Assembly: GCA_017380635.1 (NCBI GenBank)
Contig: JAFODP010000009.1
Coordinates: forward strand, 62,001 to 126,000
Source of the DNA: Bacteroidales bacterium
GTDB lineage: Bacteria; Bacteroidota; Bacteroidia; Bacteroidales; UBA1402
Direction: 5' to 3'
Length of the DNA: 64,000 nucleotides
In this document: positions 37,002-46,599 of the stretch, in pieces
How the letters are laid out: each line of letters opens with the position of its first letter
Position numbering within the stretch: position 1 is the first letter of the stretch
Program-made: the position numbers and the translations under genes
The notes under the pieces: model-generated
The model's database searches: none
What the model saw: the letters and a program-made list of their open reading frames with translations, nothing else
What the model was told of the DNA's origin: nothing

Positions 37002-39233
37002 ATGGAGAATCAACCTTTATCATTCAAAACCGGTGTATGGTGCGATAAAATCAATGTAGCCGATTTCGTGCAACAGAACATCACTCCTTACACCGGTGAT
37101 GCGTCGTTCCTGCAACCCGCCACCGAACGCACACGCAATATCTGGAACAAATGTTTGGCCGCCCTCGAAAGAGAACGCCGTCAAGGTGGTGTATTGGCTT
37201 TGGACAACAAAACTGTTTCAACCATCACCTCTCATCAAGCGGGTTATATCGACCGTGAGAACGAACTTATTGTCGGTTTGCAGACCGACGAACTGCTGAA
37301 ACGCGCCATCAAGCCTTTCGGCGGCATCAACGTGGTTTCACGCGCTTGTCGTGAACGCGGTGTAGAAGTGGACGAACGTGTGAAGGATATTTTCACGCAT
37401 TATCGTAAAACCCACAACGACGGTGTTTTCGATGTGTATACCGAAGAAATCCGCAACTTCCGTTCTTTGGGCTTCCTTACCGGTTTGCCCGACAATTATG
37501 CCCGCGGCCGCATCATCGGCGACTATCGTCGTTTGGCCTTGTATGGTATCGACCGACTGATTCAAGCCAAAGAAGAAGACGTGAAGGCGCTTTGTTCTCC
37601 CATGACCGATGCCACCATTCGTTTGCGCGAAGAAGTGGCCGAACAGATTAAGGCGCTGAAAGACATGAAGATCATGGGCGAATACTATGGTTTGGATTTG
37701 AGCCGTCCCGCCTGCAGTGCACAAGAAGCTGTACAATGGGTTTATATGGCTTATCTGGCTGCCGTTAAGGAACAAGACGGTGCCGCCATGTCTTTGGGTA
37801 ATGTTTCTTCGTTCCTGGATATTTACATCCAATACGATTTGGATCACGGCAAGATTGACGAAAGCTTCGCACAGGAACTCATCGACCAGTTTGTTATCAA
37901 GTTGCGTATGGTGAGACATTTGCGTATGCAATCGTACAACGACATTTTCGCCGGCGACCCCACTTGGATTACCGAAGCCATCGGTGGACGTTTCAACGAC
38001 GGACGCACCAAAGTAACCAAAACATCGTTCCGTTTCTTGCAGACGCTTTACAACCTCGGTCCTTCGCCCGAGCCCAATATCACGGTGCTCTGGAGTCCCG
38101 AATTGCCCGAAGGTTTCAAGGAATTCTGCGCCAAGGTTTCTATTGACACTTCGTCTATCCAGTACGAAAACGACACTTTGATGCGCGAAGTTCGCTTCTC
38201 TGACGACTACGGTATTGCTTGCTGCGTTTCTTATCAGGCTATCGGTCAGCAGATTCAGTTCTTCGGTGCCCGTTGCAACTTGGCCAAGGCTTTGTTGCTG
38301 GCCATCAACGGTGGTCGTTGCGAAAACACCGGTACACAAATTGTCAAAGGCATTCCCGCATTGACAAGCGACTCACTCAATTACGAAGAAGTATTGGCCA
38401 ATTACAAACTCGTGCTGGCCGAAGTGGCCCGCGTCTACAACGACGCCATGAACATCATCCACTACATGCACGACAAGTATTATTACGAAAAGGCTCAAAT
38501 GGCTTTGATCGACACCAATCCTCGTATCAACTTGGCTTATGGTGTAGCCGGTCTGTCTATCGTTCTCGACTCGCTTTCAGCTATCAAATATGGTAAGGTT
38601 AGCGTTAAACGCAACGAACGTGGTCTGAGCGAAGGCTTCGAAATCGAAAAGGATTTCCCCTGCTTTGGTAACGACGACGATCGCGTAGACCAATTGGGTG
38701 TCGATTTGATTTACTTCTTCAACGAAGAGCTGAAGAAACATCCTGTGTACAAAAATGCTCGTCCTACCCTTTCGGTATTGACCATTACTTCGAACGTGAT
38801 GTATGGTAAGAAAACCGGTGCTACTCCCGACGGTCGTGCCAAAGGCATTGCTTTCGCTCCGGGCGCCAACCCCATGCACGGACGCGACAAGAATGGTGCA
38901 GTTGCTTCGCTTTCGTCTGTATCGAAGTTGCGTTATCGCGACTCTCAGGACGGTATCAGCAACACCTTCTCGATTGTGCCCCGTTCGCTGGGTGTGGACG
39001 AACCCACTCGCATCGAAAACTTGGTAACGCTTATCGATGGTTACTTCACCAAGGGTGCTCATCACCTGAATGTGAATGTATTGAACCGCGAAATGTTGCT
39101 CGATGCCATGGATCATCCAGAAAAGTATCCGCAATTGACCATTCGTGTTTCTGGTTACGCTGTCAACTTTATCAAGCTGAGCCGCGAGCATCAGTTGGAA
39201 GTGATTTCGCGTAGTTTCCACGAACGCATGTAA
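37002..39233 (+). CDS. pflB: Pyruvate formate-lyase (formate acetyltransferase)
   Basis: Glycyl-radical enzyme converting pyruvate and CoA to acetyl-CoA and formate under anaerobiosis. 743 residues. The adjacent catalytic cysteines are in [15 protein letters not shown], and [17 protein letters not shown] is nearly identical to well studied PFLs. The C-terminal glycyl-radical loop is [13 protein letters not shown], where the central Gly bears the radical. The presence of CC rules out most other glycyl-radical enzymes such as glycerol or choline lyases. The activating enzyme gene follows after 15 bases. Confidence 0.97.
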   Translation: MENQPLSFKTGVWCDKINVADFVQQNITPYTGDASFLQPATERTRNIWNKCLAALERERRQGGVLALDNKTVSTITSHQAGYIDRENELIVGLQTDELLKRAIKPFGGINVVSRACRERGVEVDERVKDIFTHYRKTHNDGVFDVYTEEIRNFRSLGFLTGLPDNYARGRIIGDYRRLALYGIDRLIQAKEEDVKALCSPMTDATIRLREEVAEQIKALKDMKIMGEYYGLDLSRPACSAQEAVQWVYMAYLAAVKEQDGAAMSLGNVSSFLDIYIQYDLDHGKIDESFAQELIDQFVIKLRMVRHLRMQSYNDIFAGDPTWITEAIGGRFNDGRTKVTKTSFRFLQTLYNLGPSPEPNITVLWSPELPEGFKEFCAKVSIDTSSIQYENDTLMREVRFSDDYGIACCVSYQAIGQQIQFFGARCNLAKALLLAINGGRCENTGTQIVKGIPALTSDSLNYEEVLANYKLVLAEVARVYNDAMNIIHYMHDKYYYEKAQMALIDTNPRINLAYGVAGLSIVLDSLSAIKYGKVSVKRNERGLSEGFEIEKDFPCFGNDDDRVDQLGVDLIYFFNEELKKHPVYKNARPTLSVLTITSNVMYGKKTGATPDGRAKGIAFAPGANPMHGRDKNGAVASLSSVSKLRYRDSQDGISNTFSIVPRSLGVDEPTRIENLVTLIDGYFTKGAHHLNVNVLNREMLLDAMDHPEKYPQLTIRVSGYAVNFIKLSREHQLEVISRSFHERM

Positions 39234-39248
39234 TAACATTTTGGGCTT

Positions 39249-39977
39249 ATGATTCGCGTCCATTCTTACGAATCGCTCGGCACTTTCGACGGACCGGGTT
39301 TACGCTTGGTGGTGTTTCTGCAAGGCTGCAATTTCCGTTGTCGTTATTGCGCCAATCCCGATACCATCGGTCTGCAAGAAACATGCATGGAAGTGAGCGA
39401 GGACGAAATTCTACAGATGGCCGTTCGCGAAAAGCCCTTTTTCGGCAAAAAAGGAGGCATCACCTTCAGTGGAGGTGAGCCTTCTTTACAAGCCGTAAAA
39501 CTCCTTCCCCTTTTCTCCCGATTGAAAGAAGCCGGCATTCATATTTGTCTGGACACCAACGGATCCATCCACAACGAAGCCGTAGAAAAACTTTGGCAAC
39601 TGTGCGATTTGGTATTGCTCGACATCAAAGAATTCAACGCCGAACATCACCGCGCCCTTACCGGACACGACAACAGCGAAACACTGCGCACGGCCGCCTG
39701 GCTGGAAGCGCATCAAAGTCCCTTCTGGTTGCGTTATGTATTGGTGCCCGGCCACAGCGATATGGAAGAAGACATCCGCGCTTTAGGCCAAGCCTTGGGA
39801 CATTATAAAATGATTGAACGGGTGGAGATTCTGCCCTATCACCGACTCGGCGTGCACAAATACGAAGCTATGGGATTGGAATACAGCCTAAAAGACGTAA
39901 AAGAAAACACGCCCGAACAATTGGAAAGAGCCCGTCGTATTTTCGAAGAATATTTTCCGACGGTGTACGTCAATTGA
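39249..39977 (+). CDS. pflA: Pyruvate formate-lyase activating enzyme
   Basis: Radical-SAM enzyme that installs the glycyl radical on PflB. 242 residues, the usual size. The CX3CX2C cluster motif is CNFRCRYC near residue 29, and GGITFSGGEPSLQ supplies the SAM-binding GGE. There is no additional ferredoxin-like insert, as expected for the PFL-type activator. It is cotranscribed with pflB. Its last 8 bases overlap the convergent T9SS plug gene. Confidence 0.96.
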   Translation: MIRVHSYESLGTFDGPGLRLVVFLQGCNFRCRYCANPDTIGLQETCMEVSEDEILQMAVREKPFFGKKGGITFSGGEPSLQAVKLLPLFSRLKEAGIHICLDTNGSIHNEAVEKLWQLCDLVLLDIKEFNAEHHRALTGHDNSETLRTAAWLEAHQSPFWLRYVLVPGHSDMEEDIRALGQALGHYKMIERVEILPYHRLGVHKYEAMGLEYSLKDVKENTPEQLERARRIFEEYFPTVYVN

Positions 39978-41232
39978 AAACAACTTCCTGATAACCAATC
40001 AGCTGATCGTATTCTCCCGCAAAAGGACAATAATACACGAAAATTTGGTATTCATTTGCCGTCGGCCAGAAATCGCCTTCCGTCTGCGACAAAGACAATG
40101 ATTCATTTTCCGAATTTCGCGAAGAAACAGCCAAGGCATACATATAATTATATTGTCCTTGTTTGAGCAGCAATTGGCATTCGTAGGCACGATTTTCCTC
40201 GTTATAAATCAATGATTGCGCGGCTTGCGGATTAGCCTGTTGAATATCGCCCAACAAATAAAGCGCTTGTGCAAAAGGCTTGTCAACCGGCAAAGAAAAA
40301 TGCACCATCTGATAATCGGTCTGCAAAGCATCGGCTTCGCGATTGCGGATATAATAACGGCCGTTCTGATCTTGATCGTAAGTATAGGAACGATTGCGCA
40401 AGACATCGGCAAACAAAACTGCGTGATAATAAGGTCGTTCAAAAAACAATCGGTCTACGCCCATGCCTGCCATTTTATGGCTGCTGATTTCGAAACGTCG
40501 GTATTCATTGCCCGCGGCAAACACCAAAGAAGGATGATGCTGATAACGAATGCTGTTGCCGGAAGTCATGTAAGGCGGAATGCCGAACACCTGGTTGTCG
40601 CAACGACGATTTTGACGAATCAAGATTTTGATATCGCTGTCGGGACGTTCAATCATGCCCATGGGCGTCTGCAATTCGAAGGAAAGTTGCTGATACTTAT
40701 CGTTATAAGCCTGATCGGTTTGAGCAGAAACCTTGGCATCGACACCAATTTTTCTATCTAAAACGGAAAAACACACCTGCAGCAACATGGCCTCCTCTTC
40801 GGCCGCATCGCGATCGAAAATTTCCACCACATAATTGCCGGAGAGTTTCAAGCGGACATCATCGTTGGGAAGTTTGAGTTCGTAGTGCGTGTATTCCACC
40901 GTGGTTGCCTCGGAAGTGGCGCCTTCGGGCAAATCGTTTTCGGAAAAGCCTTCCAGATAATCCAGTTCGTTCATCGAAGAGGCCTGCCAATCGGCGTTAC
41001 AATGACGGATGCGATAGGCCAGACGCAGATATTCATGCGACATTTCATCGAACGAAATCGACACTTGCTGCTCGCTATGCAACTCAATGACAGGCGCTTT
41101 GTTCCATGCATCGGCCAAATGAGCCTGCAAACTCATCACCTTGGGCGAAAGAATCTGCGTGCAATACACTTGCGCCGAGAGCAACAAGGGCATCATCAAA
41201 AGCAGCAAAATCGTCGACAATCGTTGTTTCAT
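39970..41232 (-). CDS. Type IX secretion system plug protein (DUF5103)
   Basis: 420 residues from MKQRLSTILLLLMMPLLLSA, a clear signal peptide. A frame extending 59 codons upstream lacks signal character, so the ATG at 41232 is chosen. The beta-rich body includes FDEMSHEYLRLAYRIRHCNA then the W-x-x-S-x-x-x-E-L-DYLEGF block, and the later NRRCDNQVFGIPPYM block. I associate this pattern with the DUF5103 family, which has been described as plugging the T9SS translocon. It is downstream of the MBOAT gene with a 67-base gap. No other T9SS core gene lies in the window. Confidence 0.78.
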   Translation of the reverse strand: MKQRLSTILLLLMMPLLLSAQVYCTQILSPKVMSLQAHLADAWNKAPVIELHSEQQVSISFDEMSHEYLRLAYRIRHCNADWQASSMNELDYLEGFSENDLPEGATSEATTVEYTHYELKLPNDDVRLKLSGNYVVEIFDRDAAEEEAMLLQVCFSVLDRKIGVDAKVSAQTDQAYNDKYQQLSFELQTPMGMIERPDSDIKILIRQNRRCDNQVFGIPPYMTSGNSIRYQHHPSLVFAAGNEYRRFEISSHKMAGMGVDRLFFERPYYHAVLFADVLRNRSYTYDQDQNGRYYIRNREADALQTDYQMVHFSLPVDKPFAQALYLLGDIQQANPQAAQSLIYNEENRAYECQLLLKQGQYNYMYALAVSSRNSENESLSLSQTEGDFWPTANEYQIFVYYCPFAGEYDQLIGYQEVVFN

Positions 41233-41299
41233 AGCTTGAAGAATCAAATGAAAATAAATGAAGTTTTCTTTCGAATACTGATGAATATCTCTTCTAAAA

Positions 41300-43165
41300 T
41301 TAGAACTGGAAATAGATAAAGGCTTGCAAATCGGCTGTAATAAACTGATACACAAAGAATACCACTGCCACCACAACCAAGACCATGCAAGGAAGCGGCA
41401 TTTTAGCAAAAGCCAAACGATAACGACGCTTCCAATTTTGCGGCAACCAATGGATAATCATCCCCAGTATAAATAGAACGAAAACAGCGGCATAAGATTG
41501 TATCACCTGCGGAATAATTTCCACGTCCCAAGCGCCACCTATCTGTTCTATCATGTTCACCGCCGTTTCCCAAGCCACCCGATTGGCCTCGGCCGGATCG
41601 AGATTGGAACCCGAACGGAAAAACAAACGCGTAAAGGTGATGAAAACAAAAGTCTGCGCAATGCCCCACACTTTCGACAAAGCCGTTTCCACGGAAAGCG
41701 AGAGCGATTTAGCGGACATATTCTGGAAAATATGATACATATATCTGACGAGTGTTCCGATGCACAAAAGACCGATCCAGATTTTGGCGATATTCAAAGC
41801 CGCGCAGGGATAAAGATATGTTCCCGAAAGGTAAACGCCCACGAAAAGCAAGAGCATTACCAAGGTTCTGGTAAGCGGTGACCAATTTTTCCAGGTTTTG
41901 TAGATGATGACGCCGGCGCCGTTCAGTCCGCCCCAAATAACGAAGTTTAGGCTCGCACCATGCCAAAGTCCGCCCAAGAGCATCGTATTCAAAGAGTTGA
42001 GATTGGTTGTAAGTCGACGTCGTTTGTCTGCATCGCGACGCGTTGAAAAAAGCGAAAGACCAAGAACCAAGACCACCGCAAAAAGCAACCATAAACTTCG
42101 GCTCAGCGCAACGGCAATCAGCGCCATGGCAATAATCCAGAAATAGGTTCCGAAGCTTGCTTTTCGATTGCCGCCCAAAGGAATGTAAAGATATTCTTGC
42201 AACCAACGGCTCAAGGAGATATGCCAACGTTTCCAAAAATTGCCGGCATTGCTTGCCTTATAAGGTGAATTGAAGTTTTGCGGCAGATAAAATCCCATCA
42301 ACATAGCCACGCCAATGGCAATATCGGTATAACCCGAAAAGTCGGCATACACTTGCAAGGAATAGGCAAAAAGCGAGAATAGATTTTCGAAACCGCTGTA
42401 CATCGTGGGATTGGCAAAGACGCGGTCGATGAAATTCACGGCCAGATAATCGCTCAGCACAATCTTTTTAACCAAACCGTTAAGTATCCAGAATATCGCG
42501 ATGCCAAACTGCCGACGACTCAGATGGAATGGCTTGTATATCTGCGGAATGAAAGTATTGGCACGCACAATAGGACCAGCCACCAACTGCGGAAAGAAAC
42601 TGACGTAGAAACCATAATCGAGCCAAGAATTGACAGGCTGTATGCGACGTCGATACACATCCATGGTATAGCTGATAGTCTGGAAAATATAGAAACTGAT
42701 GCCCACCGGCAAGATGATTCTATCCACACTGAACACCGGAGAACCCGCCAATTCGTTGCCCGCCCAGGCAAAAACATTGAACACGCGCAAATGCGTGCCC
42801 AACATATTGTTCAGCAAATCGCTGACGAAATAGGAATATTTGAAATAACATAGCAAGCTCAGATTCAGCACGATACTCAATGCCAGCCAAGTTTTGCGTT
42901 TCCAGCTCTCCTGGCTGCGATGAATGCGTTTGGCGATAATAAAATCGGACAAAGTACAAAACAACAATATCAGCAAACAGATACCGCTGGTTTTGTAATA
43001 GAAAAAGGCACTGGCAGCAAAAAGGAAAAGATTGCGCAAGAGCAACTTATTGTGCAACAAACTGAAAACCGCGAAAACCAAAGCAAAGAAGGCCCAAAAA
43101 TAGAATTGGGTAAACAACAAGGGCGTTTCCGCGTTGAACGACAAAAATTCCAGAATTCTACTCAT
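41300..43165 (-). CDS. MBOAT-family membrane O-acyltransferase
   Basis: 621 residues, many transmembrane helices, longer than AlgI or PatA (about 470-500). The MBOAT core is clear: PVGISFYIFQTISYTMDVYR, FFPQLVAGPIVRA, NFWKRWHISLSRWLQEYLYI and the catalytic His in LLGGLWHGASLNFVIWGG. AlgI-type MBOATs pass acyl groups across the inner membrane for attachment to polysaccharide or peptidoglycan. The start overlaps the end of the preceding SGNH gene by 8 bases, which strongly suggests they act together, as in PatA/PatB or AlgI/AlgJ/AlgX systems. The acyl donor and acceptor are unknown. Confidence 0.93.
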   Translation of the reverse strand: MSRILEFLSFNAETPLLFTQFYFWAFFALVFAVFSLLHNKLLLRNLFLFAASAFFYYKTSGICLLILLFCTLSDFIIAKRIHRSQESWKRKTWLALSIVLNLSLLCYFKYSYFVSDLLNNMLGTHLRVFNVFAWAGNELAGSPVFSVDRIILPVGISFYIFQTISYTMDVYRRRIQPVNSWLDYGFYVSFFPQLVAGPIVRANTFIPQIYKPFHLSRRQFGIAIFWILNGLVKKIVLSDYLAVNFIDRVFANPTMYSGFENLFSLFAYSLQVYADFSGYTDIAIGVAMLMGFYLPQNFNSPYKASNAGNFWKRWHISLSRWLQEYLYIPLGGNRKASFGTYFWIIAMALIAVALSRSLWLLFAVVLVLGLSLFSTRRDADKRRRLTTNLNSLNTMLLGGLWHGASLNFVIWGGLNGAGVIIYKTWKNWSPLTRTLVMLLLFVGVYLSGTYLYPCAALNIAKIWIGLLCIGTLVRYMYHIFQNMSAKSLSLSVETALSKVWGIAQTFVFITFTRLFFRSGSNLDPAEANRVAWETAVNMIEQIGGAWDVEIIPQVIQSYAAVFVLFILGMIIHWLPQNWKRRYRLAFAKMPLPCMVLVVVAVVFFVYQFITADLQAFIYFQF

Positions 43166-44426
43166 GCGGCTTCGTTTTCAAATATTGTTGATAATCGTGC
43201 ATGATAGCCTCGAACAGACAATCGCCTAGATATTCGTAACCGGCATTGGTAAAATGCACCAAATCGGGCTTCATCAAGGCTTTGTCGCGCCAACGGCGGG
43301 CACTGCCCAAACCGCCCATCATATCGAACACATCCCAAAGTGCGGCCTGGTGTTTTTCGGCCAGTTCCACAAAAGCAGCCTGCGCCACCAAGGCATTTTT
43401 ATTGGGCGTTTTGCGACGGATATAACTATCGTTGTTGGTCATGAAAATCATCGTCAAATGGGGATTGGCCGCTTGCAGATAATTGATAAGTGTATCGTAC
43501 TGATGCACAAACAATTCCTGCGTAAATTCGGGCTTGGTAGCATCGTTGATGCCGATACCGAAAATCACCAGATCGGGCTTGATGAGTTGGATATCGCGCT
43601 GAAAATGACGACAACGGATATAATCGTGCACCGATGCTCCGTTCACACCGATGGCATGATACGAAATACCGGGATTGTCGTTGTCGAGCAGCATACCGTT
43701 CAGCTGAAAATAATCGGAACATTTATCGGAGAAGGCCATCAAATTGTTGGTCATGAAGGCTTTCACCGCTTTATTTTCGACAAAAGAGAGCGAAAAAGAA
43801 TCTTGCGCTTGCGTCAATTGGAAAGTCCAGGATTGCGTAGCTCTGTCGTAAGTGCCAAAAAGACTGTCGTTTACCAAAGGAATGAACGAAGGCGAAGGCG
43901 CATTGCAAAGCAAACGGATGCGCGAAAACTGATACAACAGACTGGAATCCTTGTTCAACTTAACATAAACGCGCGCAGTAGTATCTTGGGTAGTGATAGC
44001 TATCCCGCTCATTCCCAAATCGATATCGTAATCTTTATAGACATTACGCGTGGTTTTCCAAGTGCCTTCACTTCGTACCTTATAATAAGGTGGATTATTG
44101 GTGCGAGCAGCCGAAAAGGGAAAAATCAAACCGCGCGAAGGCAAAGCCGCCGTATCGCCCAAGTGAGAAAAATGCCAACGCATACGATGCGAAAAAACGC
44201 CCGCCTGCACATGCGAAGCCCCGATATGCAAGACATTGATTCGTCCTTGTCCCGAGTTTTGCCATTGCGCCACTCGTTGATAAAAAGGATAAAGCGCAGC
44301 CGTGTCGGATGGAAATTGCAAGTAGGCGGATTGAGGTCGCGCCTGAGCGTTCAGCGAAGGCGCGAACATTGTCAGCAGCGACAGCATGCAAAGCCAGACA
44401 GTTATGTTCAGGGCACAGGTTTTCAT
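43158..44426 (-). CDS. SGNH-hydrolase-like periplasmic protein, partner of the MBOAT
   Basis: 422 residues from MKTCALNITVWLCMLSLLTM, a signal peptide; an upstream extension is rejected because it lies inside the previous gene. SGNH blocks: HIGASHVQAGV (block I; the nucleophile-type Ser follows Ala where GDSH is usual), GVNGASVHDY (block II), FGIGINDATKP (block III) and a C-terminal DLVHFTNAGYEYLG with catalytic Asp-His. It resembles PatB/AlgX-like acyl-transfer partners rather than secreted lipases. It is coupled to the following MBOAT gene (8-base overlap) and the preceding SGNH gene (ATGA overlap). Confidence 0.85.
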   Translation of the reverse strand: MKTCALNITVWLCMLSLLTMFAPSLNAQARPQSAYLQFPSDTAALYPFYQRVAQWQNSGQGRINVLHIGASHVQAGVFSHRMRWHFSHLGDTAALPSRGLIFPFSAARTNNPPYYKVRSEGTWKTTRNVYKDYDIDLGMSGIAITTQDTTARVYVKLNKDSSLLYQFSRIRLLCNAPSPSFIPLVNDSLFGTYDRATQSWTFQLTQAQDSFSLSFVENKAVKAFMTNNLMAFSDKCSDYFQLNGMLLDNDNPGISYHAIGVNGASVHDYIRCRHFQRDIQLIKPDLVIFGIGINDATKPEFTQELFVHQYDTLINYLQAANPHLTMIFMTNNDSYIRRKTPNKNALVAQAAFVELAEKHQAALWDVFDMMGGLGSARRWRDKALMKPDLVHFTNAGYEYLGDCLFEAIMHDYQQYLKTKPHE

Positions 44427-45997
44427 AAATCCATATTTAACTGCAAGGAATCCAAGCCATTTTCCAAAGCCTGCCACAGCAAAGAATCGGAACGGCTGGC
44501 TTCCAACAATTCTTCCCAATCGCGCTGATAATTGCGCGTGCTGTCCAAACGGCTTATCTGCAACAAAGTGCTATCGTTGATATGGCGACGACGGAAACAA
44601 TAATAATCGTAACAAAGGTCGAAACTGCGATTGAGCAATGCGGCAATGCGATCGGCTCCCTGACGACTGAAATGAATATAATCGGTGGCGGCCAAAGGCG
44701 GCTGCGTTTTGGTCCATTCGATGATGGTGTTCCTACCGCCCATCACCCGATACATATCCCAAAAGGCTACCTGATTTTCCATGCACAAAGTGCGCAGCGC
44801 GTCGATCATTTCTTCCAGATAAGGATACGTCTGCACTTGTCCCTCTACGCTGCGTGCCATATCCGCCGGACCGATAAACAACATGACGGCTTGCGGCAAG
44901 ACTTTTTTCAGGTAACGAATCTGCGCACCCAAATATCTCATATACACATCGATATCGGCTTGCGAACGGATAGACGGCATACGATTTCCACCGAATTCCA
45001 AAATAAGCATGCGCACTTGCAGGGCTTGATAGGCTTCGCGAAGCGAAGCCGCATCGATGGAAGTAAAAATGGTACCCGAACAACCGCGCATAGGAATATT
45101 GTCAACGGCCACACCCGATGATCCATCCAGCGCGATAGCCTGAATGTCGGCATGGCCCCAGAAACTCAAATCGACCACAGAAACCGGCTCTTCCAATTGC
45201 CAGGTCAGCACTTGCAAGGCGGCAGAACTATCGGGCAAAGTTTTCGACAAATAAGCATCACCCACATGTAAGACCGCCTGAAAACCAGGCTGATAATTCG
45301 ATACCAACACACGAATTTGCAAAGCCTGATTGCGGAAAGGCGGCTGACGATAATGTCGCGGAGTCAAGATGACGCGGGCCGAATCCTCTACCCTGACAAA
45401 CTGTGCCATGGGGCCATAATGCTTGTGCGAAGCTCTGTCGCTTTCCAAACCATACACCAAATAGCGTTGCAAATCGCCACTGTAGTCTTGTTTCATGTAA
45501 GGCGTCTGTACCGGCTGCAGGGCGGGCACCAAACCACAACCCATACCACCGAAACGCGCCTGCCAATTGCCACGCAAAGTAGAAGTGATACGATCTTGTT
45601 CTATCTGAGAATCACCATAATGCAACACGCGCAGCAATTCTCCCTTGGCTTGCGCCTGCTCCATGGCGGCGAAAAATGCATCAAAAAGCGAAGCATCATT
45701 GTTCGGAAACTGAATGCTGGCCGAAGCCGAAGCAAAAATCTGCTGATAATAATCCAAAGAATCGGCCAACTCGGAGAGTTGCTTCATTTCCAAAGCCTTG
45801 GCCATTTTCTCCAATTGTTCCTCGGGACGAATGGATGGCGAAGCGGGCTCTGCTTCCGAAGTCAGAAAAAACGAAGCGTCAGGAAAACGCAGTTTCCATT
45901 TTCCAAAAGTGATACCATCTTCCGGAAAAACCAGCACCAATCCGGCCAAAAGCACAAGACAGGCGCAGATAAACAGCAGTATCTTCCTGACAGACAT
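44423..45997 (-). CDS. Membrane-anchored SGNH-hydrolase-like protein
   Basis: 524 residues with an N-terminal signal anchor (ILLFICACLVLLAGLVLVF). A low-complexity helical stretch follows, then the SGNH-like domain: LHYGDSQIEQDRITS (GDS block I), the middle block DNIPMRGCSGT, ILEFGGNRMPS (block III, Asn) and DYIHFSRQGADRIA (Asp-His). The stop overlaps the next SGNH gene by four bases. It starts only 5 bases after iorB, so the acyltransferase cassette seems to share a transcript with iorAB. Likely an acyl-transfer or deacylation component acting in the periplasm on a surface glycan. Confidence 0.83.
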   Translation of the reverse strand: MSVRKILLFICACLVLLAGLVLVFPEDGITFGKWKLRFPDASFFLTSEAEPASPSIRPEEQLEKMAKALEMKQLSELADSLDYYQQIFASASASIQFPNNDASLFDAFFAAMEQAQAKGELLRVLHYGDSQIEQDRITSTLRGNWQARFGGMGCGLVPALQPVQTPYMKQDYSGDLQRYLVYGLESDRASHKHYGPMAQFVRVEDSARVILTPRHYRQPPFRNQALQIRVLVSNYQPGFQAVLHVGDAYLSKTLPDSSAALQVLTWQLEEPVSVVDLSFWGHADIQAIALDGSSGVAVDNIPMRGCSGTIFTSIDAASLREAYQALQVRMLILEFGGNRMPSIRSQADIDVYMRYLGAQIRYLKKVLPQAVMLFIGPADMARSVEGQVQTYPYLEEMIDALRTLCMENQVAFWDMYRVMGGRNTIIEWTKTQPPLAATDYIHFSRQGADRIAALLNRSFDLCYDYYCFRRRHINDSTLLQISRLDSTRNYQRDWEELLEASRSDSLLWQALENGLDSLQLNMDL

Positions 45998-46002
45998 AAT
46001 CC

Positions 46003-46581
46003 TTATCGTTGTTCGGCCACTGCCTTACCGGCACGCAAAGCCGCAATATTTTTATCCACAATATCTTGTCCCTTGCGGGCAAAAATAGCGCGAATACCTT
46101 CTTCTATACTTTCGTAAGACAAATGAAGGAAAGGCGTGGCAGCTCCCAAGAGTACCATATTAGCCGAACGGGCCGAACCACAATCCTTGGCAATGGCTTC
46201 CACATCGAGCACCACTTTGTTGGGCACCGCATCCAAAGCAGCCTGCAATGCCTCAGCTTCTGGATAAGAAGGAATATTCACAAAAGGAACGGAACTGGTT
46301 ACCAACCAACCATCTTTCTTCAGGTAAGGCAGATAACGCAAAGCTTCCATGGGTTCCAAAGACAGAATCAAATCGCATTGACCCTGGGGAATCAGATCGG
46401 AATAAATAGCTTTATCGGAGATACGGAGATTCGACTGTACATCGCCGCCGCGCTGGCTCATGCCATGCACTTCCGACTGCTTCATCTGCAAACCTTCGCT
46501 CAATACAGCTTCTCCTATGATGGTGGCAATGGAAAGAATACCTTGACCTCCCACGCCTGACAATATAATATCGATTTTCAT
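46003..46581 (-). CDS. iorB: Indolepyruvate oxidoreductase subunit beta
   Basis: Gamma/beta-type subunit of 2-oxoacid:ferredoxin oxidoreductases. 192 residues; motif IILSGVGGQGILSIATIIGE at the start and HGMSQRGGDVQSNLRIS are diagnostic. With IorA it oxidatively decarboxylates arylpyruvates from Phe, Tyr and Trp to arylacetyl-CoA. It lies 18 bases after iorA and 5 bases before an SGNH gene. Confidence 0.93.
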   Translation of the reverse strand: MKIDIILSGVGGQGILSIATIIGEAVLSEGLQMKQSEVHGMSQRGGDVQSNLRISDKAIYSDLIPQGQCDLILSLEPMEALRYLPYLKKDGWLVTSSVPFVNIPSYPEAEALQAALDAVPNKVVLDVEAIAKDCGSARSANMVLLGAATPFLHLSYESIEEGIRAIFARKGQDIVDKNIAALRAGKAVAEQR

Positions 46582-46599
46582 GACGATTTGAATGAATGA

